Shown here: piece by piece, positions 59,156-64,000 of the stretch
Layout: every line of letters begins with the position of its first letter
How positions within the stretch are numbered: position 1 is the first letter of the stretch
Source of the DNA: Onthophagus taurus
Lineage: Eukaryota > Arthropoda > Insecta > Coleoptera > Scarabaeidae
Length of the DNA stretch: 64,000 nucleotides
Direction: 5' to 3'
NCBI RefSeq assembly: GCF_036711975.1
Contig: NC_091973.1
Coordinates: 2,108,001-2,172,000, forward strand
Notes under the pieces: generated by a model
What the model saw: only the letters and a program-made list of their open reading frames with translations
What the model was told of the DNA's origin: nothing
The model's database searches: none
Program-made: the position numbers and the translations under genes

Positions 59156-59947
59156 CTATTCAGCTGAAAAATTCTCATCTTCAGATTCGTTCTCCAACGT
59201 TTGGAATCTATTCTGTATAAATAGAGGTTGATGGGCAACATTTAGTATTGGTCGTCCGTCAGATATTTCGTCTTCCGAATCTTCTTCTACGTCCTCTTCT
59301 CCTTCCGGGTTTTCCTCGCTTTTCTCCGCCTCTTCGCTTCCAGGCTCTTCTATTTCGCTATTTGGGTGTTCGATTGTTTGTACATGGACGTAATTGAGCT
59401 CATCAAGTTCTAATCCGGGTTCAAAGAAATAACGAACAGTGTTAGTGTCATCAAACCCATGGAAAGTAATTTTTACGTAAACGGTGATGTGATAATCCCC
59501 GTATAGGTAGTGGTTGACGTTGCCCTTGAGTCTAATGGTCAAGAATTGCTCATTTTTCGTGTTGAATCCGGCCATTTGCCTCGTTCCATGTTCATCCTCG
59601 GTGAACGCATGCATTTTACCGGATTTCGTTTTTCCATAAGTCGATACCATGTAATCGGTGTAATCTAAATAAAATTTTTTATGAAATTAAACGTCATTTC
59701 CGACGTAAAAATAACTTACGTTTCTTCCCGCGATTGTATTGCCTCTCTTGTATGGCGATAATAACCGGGCTAAAAGGGAACGTGATTTCCTTCCGGAAAA
59801 GCGTGCATACCGATTGGAAGTTGTAATGAGTAATTAAATTCTTGTGGTAATTTATCAGATAAGAAGGCTACAAATTGAAATTAAATAAATCGAATCGAAT
59901 TATATTTTTATTACCTTGAAAGGCGACGAGGCAAGTGCAGAAGCCAT
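59156..59947 (-). CDS. Unrecognised family, member 6, with acidic tail
   Basis: Exons 59915-59947 (MASALASSPFK), 59720-59867 and 59156-59664 join in phase into 229 residues. Phase 0 then phase 1 introns, as in member 1. The family motif is TDYMVSTYGKTKSG, followed by FLTIRLKGNVNHYLYGDYHI and VYVKITFHGFDD. Unlike the others it has a C-terminal extension of about 70 residues that is strongly acidic (EEAEKSEENPEGEEDVEEDS), like tails that bind histones or basic proteins; that role is inference. Function unknown. Confidence 0.78.
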
Positions 59948-60181
59948 GTTGAAGGTTCGGATGTGATTCTTCAACTGGCACCTAATGCATTCCGTCTCAT
60001 TTTATAACAACATTTTAGGAACTCGTACAATCGCATAAGAAGATTCCTACTTTTTTATTAAATATAGTAATTGAAAGCGCCGCTAGATGACCAAGCGTTT
60101 AAACGGGCCAATCAGAATTGGGATTGATTTAAATACGAAATTATTATTTAAACGTTTATTTTAAGGTTATACATTTTTTAT

Positions 60182-60776
60182 TTAATAAAATTTAAATTCA
60201 GAAGTCCACCCATGCGCAATGGGCTCTTTCACCATTATTGAAAGGCGGAGTTCGTAATCGCTGAAATCGACCACATCTTCAATACGATCAGTTAGCAAGA
60301 TGTTGGCTGAAACCCTGCGATGATTTGGACCGGTGAAAGTGTGATAATTCATGTTCTTTTTTCCAGTGAATCGTTTGAGGATTCCATTAACTTCTTCGAA
60401 AATTGCAATTTTGTATTCAACGTATTCTAAGTAATGATTTGAATTAATTTAATTAATTTTATTTATGAATTAACTTACTGAATGGTGCAAGGATCGTTTT
60501 TGATGTAGAGGCCAACTCAGTTTTCTTGCAAATTTTTTGGCTCAACGTAAAAATGATTTTTGTGTACGTGGTGAGTGAGATGCATTCTTCGAGTAAAAGT
60601 CCTTCGTCCGAAGATCCAAACTTGACGTAATAAGACTGGTCGCGACGAAGAATCTTTTTCTGTTCCATTTCCGGTTCACACTCACATTTTAGTTTTATAC
60701 TACCCAATGATAAGCCAACTCGAATCATGTGGGATTGAGAACTACAACTTGCCAATGTTAACGATTGTTCTGCCAT
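60182..60776 (-). CDS. Unrecognised family, member 7
   Basis: Exons 60479-60776 and 60182-60426 join in phase into 180 residues. The phase-1 intron precedes YVEYKIAIFEEVNG. The first exon is longer than in other members and merges the usual short first exon with the second; it has a CECEP segment and LLLEECISLTTYTKIIFTLS, which parallels FLLEETFKVLNKTSIIISIY of member 2. The end, VKEPIAHGWTSEFKFY, also matches member 2. Function unknown. Confidence 0.76.
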
Positions 60777-60979
60777 ATTAAAAATGTAACAATAAAATGT
60801 TCGCAGGTCATATATTTATGCTACTTATCTTTAAGACATGCGCATTGCTTTGTTTAGACTTCATGATAATCTTTGAAAAAAATAAAATATTAAACAGGAT
60901 GTTTTTTTGCTATGAGCTTTTATTAAGAGTTAAAACACTTGATTAATAAAGTTTAACAATGATGTAATAAATCATTTTT

Positions 60980-61536
60980 TTATGGAACCACAACAAGTAA
61001 TGAACGGTAAATATGAGGAGAACGTTCCGTAATGATCAACTCAATGTCAACCTCGAAATTGGTATATTGAACATTTTCTTCTTTTAAGACATCCTTCAAC
61101 TTAATCTTCCCGATTAAAAAGCGATTGTAGTTGGTGATGATAGTTTCGAAGTTAAAAAGTTTTGTTCCGTTGTAATTGGTTTCAATATCGTTTACCACTT
61201 CTTTTAACACCATGGTGTAAGTTACAACACCTAAAAAAATCAAAATTAAAAAATTTAAAAAAAAATTAATTATTTTAACTTACTCATTGGAATATTACAC
61301 CAAGGATCAACTTCTTCATCCGGTGGGTAAAAATCGACTTCTTCTTGATAAACCGATACATTCAAAGCGGAATGTTCGGTTAATTTAATTAATTTGTTGG
61401 CGAGAAATTGAGGGCCAGATAGGCGATATTTAGTTTCCAAATAAACATGTTTACGAAGAATTCCATCCTATACATGATGAATTAATTATAAATAATAACA
61501 TAAAAAAATACATACCGGTTGGTAAGCGTTACTCAT
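60980..61536 (-). CDS. Unrecognised family, member 8 (most diverged)
   Basis: Exons 61516-61536 (MSNAYQP), 61284-61467 and 60980-61230 join in phase into 151 residues. Phase 0 then phase 1 introns, with the family position reading VVTYTMVLKEVVND. The second exon (RKHVYLETKYRLSGPQF, ALNVSVYQEEVDFYP) aligns in plan with member 2 (YKETIWLQANHRNYDGFLLE, TSIIISIYQHYYD). The last exon ends FEVDIELIITERSPHIYRSL, the family strand pattern. Membership rests on intron positions and strand layout more than identity. Function unknown. Confidence 0.72.
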
Positions 61537-62040
61537 CTTAAACACAAACTACAAGAGCTGTATTTCTTATAGAAGACTTCTTGTTGAATGATTTGGTTCA
61601 TATAACAACACCGTTTAAATGCCCTCCACTTGTAAGGTGATACCTAAAATTAACGATAAATATTGCTTTGACTTCGAATTAATACATAACTAAGATTAGG
61701 TAAAGTTACGTTTATGATAACATTCAACAAGTTTTATCAGCTTCTATTTAACAAAATATTTGTATACGAATTGATTAACAAACAATTAATATTAAATCTT
61801 GAAATGATACCTTTCTTACGAAATTATTTCCAGAAATATTTTCCTTTCTCTATTTTTTGGGATTATTTCCTTTTTCCAAACCTGTAAAAAAAAAAGAAAT
61901 TTATATAATTTTTTTATTAATTAAAAATTCACGATTTTTTAAAAAATTATTTTATCGAGAAAAATAAATTATTTTATTCCCAAGTGAGGTTTTGTTCTAG
62001 TAAAAGTATACATATGATAAAGAATTAAATAATGAAAATA
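61537..62040. other. Promoter side of member 8, no gene seen
   Basis: AT-rich unique DNA before the satellite at 62.0 kb. No ORF or repeat was recognised. Confidence 0.35.
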
Positions 62041-63405
62041 TAAATATCATAATAAATATTTTTTTTTAAATAGAGTAAAATTATTAACGTTATGAATTTT
62101 GAATTGAATTTATCTCAAAAACGAATAATGATTTAGAAGTGCGGTTTTATTAATCTTAAAGCACATATCTTCTTTTATAAACCCCGAATATTTCATCAAG
62201 ATATCTTAAGAATTCGATTTTTAACATTTTTTTTTAAAATAGAGAAAAATTATTAACGTTATGAATTTTTTGAATTAAATTTATCTCAAAAACGAATAAT
62301 GATTTAGAAGTGCGGTTTTGTTCATTTAATAGCACATATATTCTTTTATAAATCCCGAATATTTCATCAAGATATCTTAAGAGTTCGATTTTTAACGTTT
62401 TTTTTTTAAATAGAGAAAAATTATTAACGTTATGAATTTTGAATTAAATTTATCTCAAAAACGAATAATGATTTAGAAGTGCGGTTTTGTTTGTTTAAAA
62501 GCACATATCTTCTTTTATAAATCCCGAATGTTTCAGCAAGATATCTTAAGAATTCGACTTTTAACATTTTTTTTTAAATAGAGAAAAATTATTAACGTTA
62601 TGAATTTTGAATTGAATTTATCTCAAAAACGAATAATGATTTAGAAGTGCGGTTTTATTAATCTTAAAGCACATATCTTCTTTTATAAACCCCGAACATT
62701 TCATCAAGATATCTTAAGAATTCGATTTTTAACGTTTTTTTTTAAATAGAGAAAAATTATTAACGTTATGAATTTTGAATTAAATTTATCTCAAAAACGA
62801 ATAATGATTTAGAAGTGCGGTTTTGTTTGTTTAAAAGCACATATCTTCTTTTATAAATCCCGAATGTTTCAGCAAGATATCTTAAGAATTCGACTTTTAA
62901 CATTTTTTTTTAAAATAGAGAAAAATTATTAACGTTATGAATTTTGAATTGAATTTATCTCAAAAACGAATAATGATTTAGAAGTCATTTTTTGTTCATA
63001 TAAAAGCACATATTTTCTTTTATAAACCTCGAACATTTCATCAAGATATCTTAAGAATTCGATTTTTAACATTTTTTTTTAAATAGAGAAAAATTATTAA
63101 CGTAATGAATTTTGAATTAAATTTATCTCAAAAACGAATAATGATTTAGATGTGCGATTTTGTTTATTTAAAAGCACAAATCTTCTTTTATAAACCCCGA
63201 ATGTTTCATCAAGATATCTTAAAAACTCGATTTTTAAAATTTTTTTTTAAATAGAGAAAAATTATTAACGTTTTGAATTGAATTTATCTCAAAAACGAAT
63301 AAAGATTTAGACGTGAGGTTTTATTCATCTAAAAGTACATATCTTCCTCTATAAATCGCAAATATTTTATTCACATATCTCAAGAATTCAATTTTTTACG
63401 ATTTA
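62041..63405 (+). repeat. Satellite family D array, unit about 168 bp, 8 copies
   Basis: Landmarks AATTATTAACGTTATGAATT, ATCTCAAAAACGAATAATG, AGAAGTGCGGTTTTGTT and CATCAAGATATCTTAAGAAT recur about every 168-170 bp. The third and fifth units are nearly identical, as are the first and fourth, suggesting a higher-order duplication. The last unit is the most decayed. Confidence 0.93.
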
Positions 63406-64000
63406 TTAAAAACAACCAATTTTTTAGTGGCACATCAAATTGAGATATTTAATCAAATCTATATATATATATGTATATTTTAGATGTTAGGGTTGGTAAC
63501 AGGAAACTGTCCAGTGGATTTAACAAACATTACATCATTGTAGTAAAGCTGAAGGACGGTGTAAAGTGATGGGTAACCGGGAAACGTGGAACAATGTAAG
63601 GGCTAAAATGGTTTGGGGGAGAGACAGAGACTGGGTCGCATTCAAATTTGATGAAAGCCGCTGCTGTGCATTTGACGCGAAGCGAAGCGACGCCAATTCA
63701 TCAGGTGTTAAGTTCAAACATAGATATTTAATTGCGGCCATTTCCGGTCCCGCTGCGTGATGAGCGGGCATTATCCGAACACAATGGCACTTGTCGAACG
63801 TGCGAAAGAACGGGCCACATGGCGTATTAATCTAATGGTGGGGGTGCAATCCCCTTCGCCCGCCGCCCCGTATAGAAATTAATTAAAAGATCTAATTGTT
63901 GTTCTACATGCTCTTCCGATCAATCATGTCGTTACGATTTGTTTCAATTAGTAACCAAATAAAATGGAAACTGGGAAAATTGAAATTGGAAAATAATAAA
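63406..64000. other. CG-richer unique DNA at the window end
   Basis: No gene supported. Two overlapping opposite-strand open frames at 63535-63771 look like chance in stop-poor DNA. The texture is like the unique parts of the 36-51 kb desert. Confidence 0.35.

Noticed and set aside
63535-63771. Overlapping opposite-strand open frames near the window end
   Set aside because: Same reason; composition-driven and unsupported.
1-64000. tRNA or rRNA genes
   Set aside because: No cloverleaf with A and B boxes and no rRNA-like stretch was noticed on reading; a covariance search was not possible.

Overview
This looks like AT-rich insect nuclear DNA, possibly beetle, although the order cannot be fixed from sequence alone. 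Introns are often about 45-60 bp with GT..AG ends. The recognisable genes are animal or insect types: CPT2, two V-ATPase c'' proteolipids, an HR78/TR2-TR4 nuclear receptor and a Myt1-type kinase. Exons were joined by hand from GT..AG sites and reading phase. Every multi-exon model given as a CDS adds up to a whole number of codons.

Layout. 0.3-2.3 kb: CPT2 (+). 2.5-7.6 kb: a tandem pair of V-ATPase c'' genes (-); the large intron of the first holds a LINE scrap, satellite pieces and a fold-back element. 9.2-13.2 kb: the HR78-like receptor (-), with a satellite array and a transposase scrap in one intron. 16.5-19.2 kb: a Myt1-like kinase (-) with an unusual DFD in place of DFG. 19.8-27.4 kb: a 14-exon gene (-) for a secreted protein of about 1816 residues, with propeller-like ends and a long internally repeated middle; its plan recalls the eggshell proteins Nasrat/Polehole/Closca, but this is not proven. 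27.9-30.4 kb: a 173-bp satellite. 30.8-33.4 kb: two convergent unrecognised nuclear-looking genes. 33.4-51.0 kb: a gene desert in which CG-richer unique DNA alternates with a 330-bp satellite, two blocks of a palindromic satellite, and a 311-bp satellite carrying its own inverted repeats.

51.0-61.6 kb holds the most novel coding content: seven intact small genes and one gene fragment of a fast-diverging family that I do not recognise. Members share a phase-1 intron just before a Y-x-x-Y(L/M/K/Q)-type motif that starts the last exon. A segmental duplication and two blocks of a satellite of about 170 bp split this cluster. The window ends in another satellite of about 168 bp (62.0-63.4 kb) and CG-richer non-coding DNA.

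The host genes have housekeeping, cell-cycle or extracellular roles and do not form one pathway. What ties the window together is repeat biology: at least five tandem-repeat families with units of 165-175 bp (or dimers of it), several sharing a core motif, plus two palindromic families.
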